Below are positions 53,001 through 62,226 of a DNA stretch of 64,000 bases, in pieces. The stretch covers positions 1-64,000 of the forward strand of contig NZ_QJJS01000016.1 of NCBI RefSeq assembly GCF_003201595.1, written 5' to 3'. This stretch comes from Sphaerotilus hippei (GTDB lineage: Bacteria > Pseudomonadota > Gammaproteobacteria > Burkholderiales > Burkholderiaceae_C). How positions within the stretch are numbered: the first letter of the stretch is position 1; every line of letters begins with the position of its first letter. The notes under the pieces are model-generated. The model worked only from the letters and a program-made list of their open reading frames with translations. It had not been told where the DNA came from and made no database searches. A program made the position numbers and the translations under genes.

Positions 53001-56000
53001 CGGACGACACCGCCAGCGTCACCGAAAACTCGGGCCTGAACAATGCGACGGCACCGGCACCGTCGAACATCGTCAGCCCGATCACCGGCAACCTGGTGGG
53101 CAACGACAGCGACAGCAATGCCGGTGACTCGAAGACCGTCACCAGTGTGCAGAAGGGCAGCCTGGAAGGCGTGGGCCTGACCGCGATCGATGGCGGCACC
53201 ACGTTCACGCTGGTCGGCACCTACGGCACGCTGGTGGTCACCAAGGCCACCGGGGCCTACCAGTACACGCTGAATCAGGACGCCACCGACGTGCAGCGCC
53301 TCAACGTGGGCAGCACCCCGTTGACCGACACCTTCAACTACACCGTGACCGACAACGACTCGCTGTCGGACACGGCGGTGCTGACCATCACCATCAATGG
53401 CGCCAACGACCTGCCGCTGGTGTCCGCAGGGATCGAAGCGACGGCCACGGTGGTCGAGGATGTCGCCACGGCCCTGCCGATCGACTTCCTTGAAATCACG
53501 GAGTGGGACAGCAACAGCGTCAGCCTGCGCCTGACGGTGGATCATGGAACGCTGCGGGCCTCGACTTCGGGCGGGGTCACGGTCAGCGGCAGCGACAGCG
53601 GCACGGTGACTCTCACCGCGTCGGATTCGGGCACCCTGGCCTCGTGGCTGTTCGAGAACGACGTGCTGTACGTCACCGCGCCGAACAGCAATGGTGCCGT
53701 GGCCACGCTGACCTACGAGACCGGAGACGGCGCCGGCTTCGTGCTCGCGTCGGGCACCACCGCCATCACGGCCACCACCACCAACGACGCCCCGATCGTC
53801 GACGCCAACGGCGCCTCGGCGGGCAACGACGCCGAAGCCACCTTCCGCCCCCGCGGCAGCGCCGTCGCCGTGGCCGCCGACCTCGTGCTGTCGGACATCG
53901 ACAGCGGCACGCTGACTTCGGCCACCGTGACGCTGGCCACCGGCGCCAGCGACAACCAGTTCGGCTCCTTCTACGAGACGCTCAGCCTCTCGGCGGCGGG
54001 CCAGACGCTGCTGTCGGGCTCCGGCCTGAGCCTGGTCAGCACCCCGAGCATCAACGGTGCGGTGCTGACGCTGACCGGCACCGCCACGCTGGCCACCTAC
54101 CAGGCCGTGCTGCGCGAGGTGCTCTACAACAACAGCAACACGAACGCGTTCGCCGGCGATCGCACCGTCACCATCTCGGTGACGGATGCGGCCAGCGCGA
54201 CGTCCAACACCGCGTCGTTCGCCACCGCCTCGGCCAATGCCCTGATCGCGGTGGGGCAGCGCATCTTCATCGACGGGGTCGACTCCGGCCATCTGGTGGC
54301 CGAGGTGCTCGATGACCAGCACTTCGTCGCGAGCGGGGCACTGGGTGACCTGGCCGATGGAATCGACCTCAGCTTCCAGGACGATACCGGCGTGGTCACG
54401 ACGGCCGTCGCGGACGGCCCGCTGGTGGCCACGACCACGGTCCACGTGCCGTGGACGCCGGTGATCGACATGAATGGCAGCAGTGCCGACCGTGACCGCA
54501 CCGTGTCGTACATCGAAGGACAGGGCGCGCTGGCCATCGCCACGTCGGACGCCAGCATCACCGACCAGGGCGGCCTGATCCGCAGCCTGACCGTCGCGCT
54601 GACGAACGCCCAGGACAACGGCGTCTCGACGCACGAGACCCTGGCCGGCCCGAGCGGCGCGGTGTCCACCTGGCTGAGCGCCCGCCTGATCACCTTCAGC
54701 GGCAACGGCAGCGGCGCCAACGGCCTGACCGGGGCGACGCAGATCACCTTCACCGCCTCGGGTGCCGGCTCGGACGCGACCAACTTCCAGGTCGCCCTGC
54801 GGGCGGTCACCTACCAGAACACGTCGCAGAACCCGGACACCACGCAGCGCGTCATCCAGGTCACCTCGATGGACGTGGACGGCAACGCCGGTGTCGAGGC
54901 CCACACCTACATCAACCCGGTGGGCGTCAACGACGCGCCCGACGGCATCAACAGCACGGTCACCGCCGTCGAGGACAACCCGTACACCTTCGCCGCGGCC
55001 AACTTCGGCTTCAGCGACCTGATCGACGACGCCGACGGTGCCCCGAATGCCCTGACGGCGGTGAAGATCAGCACGCTGCCGGCCTCCGGCACGCTGCTGC
55101 TCGACGGCGTGGCGGTGATCGCCGGCCGGACCGTGTCGCTGGCCGACATCCATGCCGGGCACCTGACGTATGTGCCGGCCGCCAACCAGAGCGGCCTGGC
55201 CAGCACCACCTTCGACTTCCAGGTGCAGGACAACGGCGGCACCAGCAACGGTGGCGTCGATCTCGATCCGGTCGCCGCGACGATGACCATCGACATCACG
55301 CCGGCCAACGATGCGCCGGTGCTGACGGCCAACGGTGCGGACCTGACGGCGATCGACGAGAACGCCACCAGCAACGCCGGCCAGTCCGTGGCCAGCCTGC
55401 TGGGCACGATCGCCGACGTGGACAGCGGCACCCATGCCGCCGACAACGGCACGCTCACCGGCATCGCGGTGCACGACGTGTCCTCCGGCGACATCACCGG
55501 CACCTGGCAGTACAAGGTGGGCGTCGGCAGCTGGACCGCGTTCGACTTCAGTGGCGCCAACGCCGGCCAGGCCTTGCTGCTGGCCAGCACCGATCTGGTC
55601 CGTTTCGTGCCTGACGCCGTCGGTGGCACCACCGCCAGCACGCTGGCCGAACCGAGCCTGCGCTACTACGCCTGGGACCAGTCCACGGGCACGGCCGGCA
55701 CCCTGGTGAGCACCGCCACCCGCGGCGGCAGCACGGCGCTGTCGAGCGTCAGCGACACGGTCGCCCTGGCGGTCACCGACGTCAACGACGCGCCGACCAT
55801 CGCCGTGCCCGCGGCACAGACGGTGGCCGAAGACGGCACGCTGTCGATCACCGGCGTCTCGTTCGGTGATGTCGACATCACCGGCCGTGCGGACGGTGAC
55901 CTGAGCAACGACACGGTGACCGTGTCGCTGAGCGTGGCCCACGGCACGCTCACGCTGGCCAGCCTGACGGGCGTGACGGTGAGCAGCGGTGCCGACGGCA

Positions 56001-59000
56001 GCGACACGATGACGCTGCAAGGCACGCTGGCCGCCATCAACGCCGCCGTGGCCACGCTGGACTACCGCCCGACCGGTGACTACACCGGTGCCGACTCGCT
56101 GTCCCTGGGCATCGACGACGGCGGCAATGTCGGCTCCGGTGGCGCGCTGACGGCATCGACCACCCTGGCCATCACGGTCACCGGCGTCAACGACGCCCCG
56201 GTGCTGACCGCGGCCGCGCCGGTCATGGCGACGCTGGATGAAGACGACATCACCAACACCGGCTCGCTGATCAGCGACCTGGTCAACGGCGCCAACCAGA
56301 CCGGCATCAGCGATGTCGATACCGGGGCGGCCAACGAATTCAGCGGACAAGGCATTGCCGTCCACGAACTGAGCCTGAGCGGCCCGGGTGAAGGCCGCTG
56401 GCAGTACACGCTCGACGGCAGCACCTGGACCGACGTCGGTGTGGTGGACGCCACCCACGCCCTGCTGCTCGAGAGCAGCGACAGCCTGCGCTTCGTGCCG
56501 GATGCGGAAAACGCCGTCGGCGCGACCGCCAGCTACTACCTGTGGGATGGCGCCACCGGCACGGCCGGCGGCAAGGTCGACGTCAGCGACGGCCACCGCG
56601 GTGGCACGAGCGCCTTCTCGCTGCTCGGCGATGCGGTCTCGGTCACGGTGACGGCGGTCAACGACGCGCCGACGGTCGACCTGAACGGCGGGGCCGCCGG
56701 CACGGGCGACACCATCGTCTTCAGCCCGCGGGGAAATGCGGTCGCCCTGTTCGACAGCCGCCTGACCCTGGGTGACGTCGACGACGGCGACCTGCTGACC
56801 AGCGCCGAGCTGGTGATGGACGCCGACGACACGCTGGACAACGCCTTCGGCACCACCTACGAGACGCTCTCCACCACGCTGGTCAGCCACGTCCACGCCG
56901 GCTCGCACGGCGACATCACCATCAGCGGCAACGGCACCGCAGCCGACCCGCTGGTGCTGTCCGGCACGGGCACGGCAGCCGACTACAAGGCCGCGCTGCT
57001 GACCCTGGTCTACGAGAACACCAACCCGAACGCCTTCTCCGGCACCCGGGCCGTGTCGGTCACGGTGCACGATGCCGCGACGACCACGGCAGGGACCGGT
57101 GCGACGAACTCGGTGGCCGCCACCCTGTCCATCGCGGTCAACTGGGGTGCGGTGGCCGACCTGAACGGCGAGGACGACGGCCGTGACCATGCGGTGACCT
57201 ACACCGAGGACACCGCCAGCGTGGCGATCACCGCCTCGGACGCGTCGCTGACCGACCAGGACGGCAACATCGCCAGCGTCACGATCACGCTGACGAATCG
57301 GCTGGACGGTGCGGACGAGAGGCTCTACGTCGATCCGGCCCAGATCACCGCGTTCGCCGGCATCGGCATCACGATCAGCGGCAACAACAGCGGCGCGATC
57401 ACGCTGAGCGGCGACCAGGACGGCACCTACTTCCAGCTCGCGCTGCGGGCGATCCGCTACATCAACGAGTCGGAGAACCCGAGCACCACGCCGCGCGTGG
57501 TGACGGTGGAGTCGGTGGACGTCGATGGCAACATCGGCGTGAGCGCGACGACCACCATCAACCTGGCGGCCATCAACGACGCGCCGGTGGGTGCCGATGC
57601 GACGATCACGCTGGCCGAAGACACCTCCAAGGTGTTCTCCGCGGCGGACTTCGCCTACACCGACCTGGAAAATCACGGCCTGCTGGCGGTGAAGATCACC
57701 ACGCTGCCCGTGGCCGGTGCCCTGACGCTCGATGGCGTGGCGGTGACCGTCGGCCAGGAAATCAGCGCAGCCGACCTGGCGGATGGCCTGCTGGTCTTCA
57801 CGCCGGCGGCGGATGCCAACGGCCTGTCGTATGCCAGCCTGGGCTTCCAGGTGCGTGACGACGGTGGCACGGCCAACGGGGGCATCGACCTGGCGGCCCT
57901 TCCCCACACCCTGACGCTGGATGTCACGGCCGTCAACGACCTGCCTGCAGGCGAGGTGACGATCTCCGGCACGGTCCAGGTCGGCGCGCTGCTGACGGCC
58001 GACGTCTCGGCCATCACCGACGTCGATGGCCTGGCCGCGATGACCTACCAGTGGCAGACCCGGGTGCTGCCGTCCGGCGCCTGGACGGACGTGGCTGTGG
58101 GGGGCACCAGCGCCACCTACACGCTGGATGCGGCGGACATCAACGAGGAAGTCCGGGTGCTCGTCAGCTACGACGACGCGCCCTCGGCGCCGGTGCTGTT
58201 CGCCTCCGACATCTCGGGCGAGCCGGCGCTGGTGGCCGATGCCAACGGCGACATCACGGTCACGCTGGACTCGAACGATCCGACGGTCATCCGCAACCCG
58301 CTGGGCAACGTCAACATCACCAACAACGGCACGGGCACCGTCACGGTGTCGGGTCTGCCGGCGGGCGCCACCGTGACCACCAGCGGCACGGGCCCGACGG
58401 TCATCGACGCGCCGCAAGGTGACGTGACGGTGAACAACGCTGGCCCGGGCACCGTCACGGTGAACGGTCTGCTGGGCACCGCCACGCTGCACACCACCGG
58501 CTCCGGTCCGGTCACCGTGGCCTCGCCGGCCGACGGCGCGACCGTGGACAACACCGGCACGGGTGTGGTCACCGTCACCGGCGTCACCGGCACGCTGCAT
58601 GTCACCGGCACGGGTCCGGTCACCGTGGCCTCGCCGGCCGACGGCGCGACCGTGGACCACACCGGCACGGGCACCGTCACGGTGACCGGAGTCACCGATA
58701 CGCTGAACATCACCGGCACGGGCCCGGTCACCGTGGCCTCGCCGGCCGACGGCGCGAGCCTGCACCACACCGGCACGGGCACCGTCACGGTGACCGGCGC
58801 CTCGGGCACGCTCGACACCAGCGGCACCGGTCCGTTCACCATCGACGCACCGGCTGCCGGCACGGTGATCAACGACACCGGCAGCGGTGCGATCACCGTC
58901 AACGACCCGGTGGGCGACCTGACGCTCAACAACGGCGGCGGGGGCACCGCCACCGTCAACGGCGCGGCCGACGGCAGCACCATCACCACCAGCGGCCCGG

Positions 59001-62000
59001 TCACCATCGCCAACCCCGATGGCGACCTGACCCTGGCGGGCACGGGCACCAACACCGTCACCGGCCTGGCGGGCACGCTCAACACCACCGGCTCGGGCCC
59101 GACCACGGTCGACAGCCCGGCCGCCGGCTCGGTGATCAATGACACCGGCAGCGGTGCGATCACCGTCAACGACCCGGTGGGCGACCTGACGCTCAACAAC
59201 GGCGGCGGGGGCACCGCCACCGTCAACGGCGCGGCCGACGGCAGCACCATCACCACCAGCGGCCCGGTCACCATCGCCAACCCCGATGGCGACCTGACCC
59301 TGGCGGGCACGGGCACCAACACCGTCACCGGTCTGAACGGCACGCTCAACACCACCGGCTCGGGCCCGACCACGGTCGACGACCCGGTCACGGGCTCGAC
59401 CGTGGTCAGCACCGGCACGGGGGCGGTGACGGTCACGAACCTCGACGGCACGCTGAACACCGCCGGCACGGCAGGCGTGAGCTTCGATGCGCCGGCCCAC
59501 GGTGCCGTGATCAACGACACCGGCAGCGGCGCGATCGACGTGACCCATCCGGTGGGTGACCTGACGCTGCGCAACGGCGGGGGCGGCAGCGCCGTGATCC
59601 ACGACGCGGCGGTCGGCAGCACGCTGACCACCAACGGCGTGGTGACGGTGGCCGATCCGCTGGGTTCGCTGTCGCTGGTCAACGAAGCTGGCGACACGAC
59701 GGTGACGGGCCTGAACGACGACGCCGTCGTCAACACCAGCGGTGCCGGTGCCACGCTGCTGCAGTCGCCTGAAGGTGACGTGGTGGTCGACAACGCCGGA
59801 TCGGGCACCAGCACGGTGTCGGGCCTGGGCGAAGGCCATCGGGTCACGTCCCTGGGCGCCGGCCCGGTGCTCGTCAGCAACCCGGTGGGCAACCTGGCGC
59901 TGGAGAATGACGGCTCCGGCCTCGTCACCGCCCAGGGCCTGCAGCCGGGCAGCACGGTCACGGTGGCCGGCGACGGCGACGTGGCGGTGGACCTGGCGGG
60001 CTTCGTGCCCAGCCGTGCCATCAGCATCGACAACACCGGCGACGCGCAGGTCGACGTGGTCAACGCACCGCTGAACGCCAATGTTCGCTCCACCGGGGAA
60101 GGTGACGTGACCGTGGTGAGCCCGACCGGCTCGCTGACGGTGGACAACGATGGCCAGGGCCTGATGACCGTCAGTGCACCGGCGGCCGACGTGGTGATCA
60201 CCAAGACCGGCGTGGGTGCCGCGCTGATCGACGAGCCGGCCGGCAGCTTCACGCTGCGCAACACCGAGCAGGGTCTGGTCACCGTGCAGGGCCTGGCGGC
60301 CGACGAGACGGTCACGCTGCAGGGCTCCGGCCCGGTCGCGGTGGTCTCCGGCCTGGCCGAGGGTGAGCACGTCACCGTCGACACCAGTGCCAACAGCAAT
60401 GTGCAGATCAGCAACCTGGGCGCCGGCACGGTCGACCTGATCGGCGGCCTGGCCCTCGACAGCGGCGATCCGATGGTGATCAAGCTGACCGGCAACGGCA
60501 CCACGCCGCTGAACGCGGTGGGCACCGTCGCGCTGAACGGCACGCCGCTGACGCTGGACCTGGACTACACCCCGGCCCTGGGCGACCAGATCACGCTGCT
60601 GGCCAACGATGGCGGCGACGCGATCACCGGCACCTTCGCCGGCAAGCCGGAAGGCGCGAGCTTCTATGTCGAGGGCCAGCTCTTCCGCATCAGCTACGCG
60701 GGGGGCAGCGGCAACGACGTGGTGCTGACCCGGGTCAACGACGCGGTCAGCGGCAGCGTCACCATCAGTGGCACGCCCATCCAGGGCGGCACGCTGACGG
60801 TGTCCGACACGCTGGCCGACACCGACGGCACGGGCACGGTCAGCTACCAGTGGCTGGCCGATGGCCAGGCGCTCGACGGCGCGACCGGCAGCACCCTGAC
60901 GCTGGGCCAGGACCAGGTGGGCCAGGCCATCAGCGTGCGCGCCAGCCTGGTCGATGGCCTGGGTTCGTCCGAGTCCAGCCTGAGCGGCGCGACCGCACCG
61001 GTGGCCAACGTCAACGACGCGCCCACCGGCGCGCTGACCCTGGGCGGCAGCGCCGAGCAGGGCGGCGTGCTGACGGTGGCCACGTCGCTGGCCGACCTCG
61101 ACGGCATGGGCGCGATCAGCTACCAGTGGCTGGCCGACGGGGAGGCCATCACCGGCGCCACGGCCGGCAGCCTCACGCTGGGCGAGGCGCAGGTGGGCAA
61201 GGTCATCAGCGTCGAAGGGCGCTACACCGATGGCCAGGGCAGCACGGAGCGGGTGCGCAGCGGCGCGACGGTGGCCGTGGCCAACGTCAACGACGCGGTG
61301 ACCGGCACCGTCGCCATCAGCGGCACGCCGACCTTCGGCCAGACGCTGGTGGCCGCCGTCAGCCTGTCCGACCTGGACGGCGCCGGCACCTACGCCTACC
61401 AGTGGCTCGCCGATGGTGCGGCCATCGCGGGCGCCACGCAGTCCAGCCACCGCCTGCAGACGGCCGACATCGGCAAGGCCATCAGCCTGATGGTCAGCTA
61501 CGTGGACGGCCACGGCCAGACCGAGACCGTGACCAGCACGGCCACGGCGATGGTCGCCGACGGCAACGGCGTCGCGGTGGTGATCGAGGCCGAAGCGCCT
61601 TCGGTCGAGCCCGATGGCGTGGCCGGCGACGGCAACGGCGACGGTGTCCAGGACTCGGTGCAGGCCGACGTGGTGTCGGCCCCGCTGCAGAGCAACGACG
61701 GCGCGACCAGCAGCTTCGTCACGCTGGTGGTGGATTCGCTCGAGGGCAAGGCGCAGGCCGGCAGCGCGGCCAGCCTGCAGAACTTCACGCAGATCAGCGT
61801 GCCGGTGGATGCACCTTCGCAGGCCATCCTGCCCGCGGGCCAGATCAGCTTCGAAGCAACGGTGGAAACCGCCGGCATTACCGAGAACTTCAGCCTCTAC
61901 GTCGACGCTAGCATGAACGTCAATGGCTACTGGAAGCAGAACGCCGACGGTGTCCTGACCAACCTGGCCAGCGAAGCCTACGGCGGCAAGATCGTGATCG

Positions 62001-62182
62001 AGGGCGACAAGATCCGCCTCGATTTCGTGATCGCCGACGGTGGCGAGTTCGACGCCGATCACACCGCCAACGGCGTGATCGTCGATCCGGGTGCCGTCGG
62101 CTTCATGCCGCTGAGCCTGATCGGTTATGCGCCGGACGCGCCGTCGGACGAGCTGAAGCCGGGCGAGTCGTTCTGGGGCTGA
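47030..62182 (+). CDS. Giant DUF4347/VCBS/cadherin-like repeat protein, probable type I secreted adhesin
   Basis: A single 5,050-residue frame of 15.2 kb without interruption. Layout by eye: DUF4347 (about 5-168, including HVISHGEAGALQLG and LLLYGCDVAEGETG); a domain resembling ThuA/GATase folds (about 185-405); VCBS and cadherin-like repeats joined by VNDAPT linkers (about 425-950); five divergent copies of an unrecognised repeat (about 962-1462); further cadherin-like, Ig-like and VCBS repeats (to about 3,730); a region of short beta-helix-like repeats rich in TGTGPVTV (about 3736-4474); an autotransporter-passenger-like segment ending GGSGNDVVLTR; three Ig-like repeats with YQWLADG; and a C-terminal choice-of-anchor U-like domain ending ESFWG. 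There is no N-terminal signal peptide and no RTX array. The adjacent secretion operon is the likely exporter. Adhesion or biofilm function is inferred. Confidence 0.9.
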   Translation: MTISSTSQILFIDAAVAGVDTLLASIDPSIEVIRLNADEDGLTQIARALAGRTEVGALHVISHGEAGALQLGNGVVDLASIDAGSALMATIRGALAQDADLLLYGCDVAEGETGAAFIAALAEATGADVAASVDVTGNLTAGADWELEAATGIIETAGLSVADYQESLALVKQVTVSNGAAAEALPFASGVVNIGFFRGSRAGSYDNDVVAYYNADPAHYSTTRLSSITSGAVSNLKLLFIEIPDAAFNATEIGVLQTFLDNGGRIMFVGEHNGYSPTQNGYISQAITQLGGSITITTLTNGAAGVNDTMHDNVGGYIELSDSPLMAGVTSFRTAYFAPLQVEDSISKAVMVTDESGGNGNGWIAIADQALSKGRVTVIADVNWMMSTYMAEGNRTFLHNLAANSAANVATVASGGDPNAGGINAAANAAPTLTSFASSVDVVNEDNTVELSFTDLQAQADEADDGTVDAFVIKAVSSGTLLLGTSLATATAWIPSTNDAVTSTVHAYWTPAANANGTLNAFTVVARDNAGTSSATPVQVTVSVTAVNDAPTLSTNATLTPIAEDVASADNNGSTIGNLFGGRFSDVDAGQTLGGVIVTGNTANAGTEGSWQYLSGGVWRDIGSVSDSAGLALSAGTSIRFAPVSNYNGTPPSLTVHGTDSAYAGGYTSGASAVTFDTTTDAVTSGVTADSKTLGITVSAVNDAPVIDSDPATDTVEETSSVDTSLGGQNGAISGTLTAVDVESASNLLTFGIRGGTDGGATWTKQGMYGLLTVNETTGAWTYVPNQYDAINALPVGASVSDGFDFKVTDPAGAIGTQSLSITLTGSNDLPQLASAISDQTFSGAGSWTYQIPAATFTDAEGTGLAYTVEVVDANGDPVGDGTLGSNASWLSFDEGSRTFTGNPPVGWANAGLHLKVTATDDQGESVSDTFSLTLSGTANQPPVVAAPLTWHAEDAPSEVTAVTFTGALGGTSLTFDGTTVTLGTTATGSDAANAVVAAFAADAALASDGDPATTSVATYTAAIKAGVGNENTAVLTANSGEARTDFTDGAVVSLSGGSYTVNVVTEGVTATAETATVQFTAPPAGASSLSFDGLTISLAGISTASGLAAAVASAVSASGSVWNAVQDGTLTDQVNFTARAPGDLVTNLTAADFEVVATTAPLLATTTTVQQQGTAGSATQATVYFWTNGTDTTVTFDGVDVLLLAANSHGDNAAAFAAATFPNWTVVDQLNGGQVILTAKTASPVQTAPSDADFTGSLAQVLSSNAGSLPAAEVVDVTFDARPAGVTSLDFDGLTIDLSGASTAAEVAAAVHAEINANPATSHWSATVVGGVLTLTADANEARTNLSNSDFTATAVNNVSLASSVAVSDGLDAVPEVVELTFTPVHGGQSISLDGVDAIPGTALTADDVATAVAAATFTDYTTSVSGDTVTFTAITPGSQSDIVAGDFTGTYNGTVTPSVTTDGSGWTYQIPVGTFTDPEGDVLTYAAYTVDAVTGVATLLVDSAALSFDESTATLSGNGSAPSNTLIEIRATDASGSNGTAASQFQLVVYNDSQTASLVAGVLPASVSFVNGAGAGSYAVPATAFNYLAADTGALTYTATLADGVTPLPAWLHLDPATGVFSGNPPAGSTDVSVKVTATAPGALTATTAAITLTVGSPNDALVLTDAMADQQVVAGGAVSISFVKPFTDPDGAADGTATKVGITYEATANGHPLSDYGLTLTESGGNLVLTGNVPGGTPFLNIVITGTDASLALSSQASTSFTLNLADAGATGVNVAALSANNAGAVTIANQTRPGLAPQQGDVLWVDGITDEDGYDPASVQTQWQVSANGSDWSDVTGSRGTAATLTLAQTEVGLQVRAQVFYLDGGLVAEAPVSNVMPAITDVADAGTVVASGSLQPGQTLSAIISDADGLNHAAPTYVWQRSSDGVNGWAAISGATYASYTLDNADGGKYLRVVTSYQDDAGFTESSVTSVARGPVNLGAVAPVATDDTASVTENSGLNNATAPAPSNIVSPITGNLVGNDSDSNAGDSKTVTSVQKGSLEGVGLTAIDGGTTFTLVGTYGTLVVTKATGAYQYTLNQDATDVQRLNVGSTPLTDTFNYTVTDNDSLSDTAVLTITINGANDLPLVSAGIEATATVVEDVATALPIDFLEITEWDSNSVSLRLTVDHGTLRASTSGGVTVSGSDSGTVTLTASDSGTLASWLFENDVLYVTAPNSNGAVATLTYETGDGAGFVLASGTTAITATTTNDAPIVDANGASAGNDAEATFRPRGSAVAVAADLVLSDIDSGTLTSATVTLATGASDNQFGSFYETLSLSAAGQTLLSGSGLSLVSTPSINGAVLTLTGTATLATYQAVLREVLYNNSNTNAFAGDRTVTISVTDAASATSNTASFATASANALIAVGQRIFIDGVDSGHLVAEVLDDQHFVASGALGDLADGIDLSFQDDTGVVTTAVADGPLVATTTVHVPWTPVIDMNGSSADRDRTVSYIEGQGALAIATSDASITDQGGLIRSLTVALTNAQDNGVSTHETLAGPSGAVSTWLSARLITFSGNGSGANGLTGATQITFTASGAGSDATNFQVALRAVTYQNTSQNPDTTQRVIQVTSMDVDGNAGVEAHTYINPVGVNDAPDGINSTVTAVEDNPYTFAAANFGFSDLIDDADGAPNALTAVKISTLPASGTLLLDGVAVIAGRTVSLADIHAGHLTYVPAANQSGLASTTFDFQVQDNGGTSNGGVDLDPVAATMTIDITPANDAPVLTANGADLTAIDENATSNAGQSVASLLGTIADVDSGTHAADNGTLTGIAVHDVSSGDITGTWQYKVGVGSWTAFDFSGANAGQALLLASTDLVRFVPDAVGGTTASTLAEPSLRYYAWDQSTGTAGTLVSTATRGGSTALSSVSDTVALAVTDVNDAPTIAVPAAQTVAEDGTLSITGVSFGDVDITGRADGDLSNDTVTVSLSVAHGTLTLASLTGVTVSSGADGSDTMTLQGTLAAINAAVATLDYRPTGDYTGADSLSLGIDDGGNVGSGGALTASTTLAITVTGVNDAPVLTAAAPVMATLDEDDITNTGSLISDLVNGANQTGISDVDTGAANEFSGQGIAVHELSLSGPGEGRWQYTLDGSTWTDVGVVDATHALLLESSDSLRFVPDAENAVGATASYYLWDGATGTAGGKVDVSDGHRGGTSAFSLLGDAVSVTVTAVNDAPTVDLNGGAAGTGDTIVFSPRGNAVALFDSRLTLGDVDDGDLLTSAELVMDADDTLDNAFGTTYETLSTTLVSHVHAGSHGDITISGNGTAADPLVLSGTGTAADYKAALLTLVYENTNPNAFSGTRAVSVTVHDAATTTAGTGATNSVAATLSIAVNWGAVADLNGEDDGRDHAVTYTEDTASVAITASDASLTDQDGNIASVTITLTNRLDGADERLYVDPAQITAFAGIGITISGNNSGAITLSGDQDGTYFQLALRAIRYINESENPSTTPRVVTVESVDVDGNIGVSATTTINLAAINDAPVGADATITLAEDTSKVFSAADFAYTDLENHGLLAVKITTLPVAGALTLDGVAVTVGQEISAADLADGLLVFTPAADANGLSYASLGFQVRDDGGTANGGIDLAALPHTLTLDVTAVNDLPAGEVTISGTVQVGALLTADVSAITDVDGLAAMTYQWQTRVLPSGAWTDVAVGGTSATYTLDAADINEEVRVLVSYDDAPSAPVLFASDISGEPALVADANGDITVTLDSNDPTVIRNPLGNVNITNNGTGTVTVSGLPAGATVTTSGTGPTVIDAPQGDVTVNNAGPGTVTVNGLLGTATLHTTGSGPVTVASPADGATVDNTGTGVVTVTGVTGTLHVTGTGPVTVASPADGATVDHTGTGTVTVTGVTDTLNITGTGPVTVASPADGASLHHTGTGTVTVTGASGTLDTSGTGPFTIDAPAAGTVINDTGSGAITVNDPVGDLTLNNGGGGTATVNGAADGSTITTSGPVTIANPDGDLTLAGTGTNTVTGLAGTLNTTGSGPTTVDSPAAGSVINDTGSGAITVNDPVGDLTLNNGGGGTATVNGAADGSTITTSGPVTIANPDGDLTLAGTGTNTVTGLNGTLNTTGSGPTTVDDPVTGSTVVSTGTGAVTVTNLDGTLNTAGTAGVSFDAPAHGAVINDTGSGAIDVTHPVGDLTLRNGGGGSAVIHDAAVGSTLTTNGVVTVADPLGSLSLVNEAGDTTVTGLNDDAVVNTSGAGATLLQSPEGDVVVDNAGSGTSTVSGLGEGHRVTSLGAGPVLVSNPVGNLALENDGSGLVTAQGLQPGSTVTVAGDGDVAVDLAGFVPSRAISIDNTGDAQVDVVNAPLNANVRSTGEGDVTVVSPTGSLTVDNDGQGLMTVSAPAADVVITKTGVGAALIDEPAGSFTLRNTEQGLVTVQGLAADETVTLQGSGPVAVVSGLAEGEHVTVDTSANSNVQISNLGAGTVDLIGGLALDSGDPMVIKLTGNGTTPLNAVGTVALNGTPLTLDLDYTPALGDQITLLANDGGDAITGTFAGKPEGASFYVEGQLFRISYAGGSGNDVVLTRVNDAVSGSVTISGTPIQGGTLTVSDTLADTDGTGTVSYQWLADGQALDGATGSTLTLGQDQVGQAISVRASLVDGLGSSESSLSGATAPVANVNDAPTGALTLGGSAEQGGVLTVATSLADLDGMGAISYQWLADGEAITGATAGSLTLGEAQVGKVISVEGRYTDGQGSTERVRSGATVAVANVNDAVTGTVAISGTPTFGQTLVAAVSLSDLDGAGTYAYQWLADGAAIAGATQSSHRLQTADIGKAISLMVSYVDGHGQTETVTSTATAMVADGNGVAVVIEAEAPSVEPDGVAGDGNGDGVQDSVQADVVSAPLQSNDGATSSFVTLVVDSLEGKAQAGSAASLQNFTQISVPVDAPSQAILPAGQISFEATVETAGITENFSLYVDASMNVNGYWKQNADGVLTNLASEAYGGKIVIEGDKIRLDFVIADGGEFDADHTANGVIVDPGAVGFMPLSLIGYAPDAPSDELKPGESFWG
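49915..51415 (+). repeat. Five divergent copies of an unrecognised ~100-residue repeat
   Basis: Copies start near 49915, 50256, 50571, 50849 and 51158. The common pattern is VxxTF, then GxxSLxFDGxT, an Ala-rich helix (AAxVAxAVAAA), and ending LTA or FTA followed by DFT. Examples are SLTFDGTTVTL, SLSFDGLTISL, SLDFDGLTIDL. Codon use here is less GC-biased than in the flanking repeats, with more CTT, TTG, AGT and CCT codons, so the block may have been acquired separately. Confidence 0.6.
58511..58834 (+). repeat. Three tandem 108-bp repeats inside the adhesin gene
   Basis: The phrase GTCACCGTGGCCTCGCCGGC begins at 58511, 58619 and 58727, exactly 108 bp (36 residues) apart. Each unit encodes GPVTVASPADGA followed by a TGTG-VTVTG segment, as expected of parallel beta-helix coils. 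Further diverged units lie on both sides. Confidence 0.85.
58865..59398 (+). repeat. Near-identical 267-bp tandem duplication inside the adhesin gene
   Basis: Unit 1 is 58865-59131 and unit 2 is 59132-59398, 89 residues each. They differ only at an AAC/AAT codon near the start, at a GGCCTGGCG/GGTCTGAAC triplet group, and near the end. Such identity implies a recent duplication or ongoing conversion. A third, clearly diverged copy begins at 59507 (VINDTGSGAIDV). Confidence 0.9.
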
Positions 62183-62226
62183 GCAGCCTGGACTGCCATG
62201 TCACCACCTACACAAGGAATCACGTC

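Noticed and set aside
50996-62062. An 11-kb open frame on the minus strand opposite the adhesin gene
   Set aside because: It is a shadow of GC-rich, strongly codon-biased repeats: the translation is low-complexity (Arg, Val, Gly, His, Asp, Gln), shows no known domain, and its only regularity mirrors the adhesin repeats.
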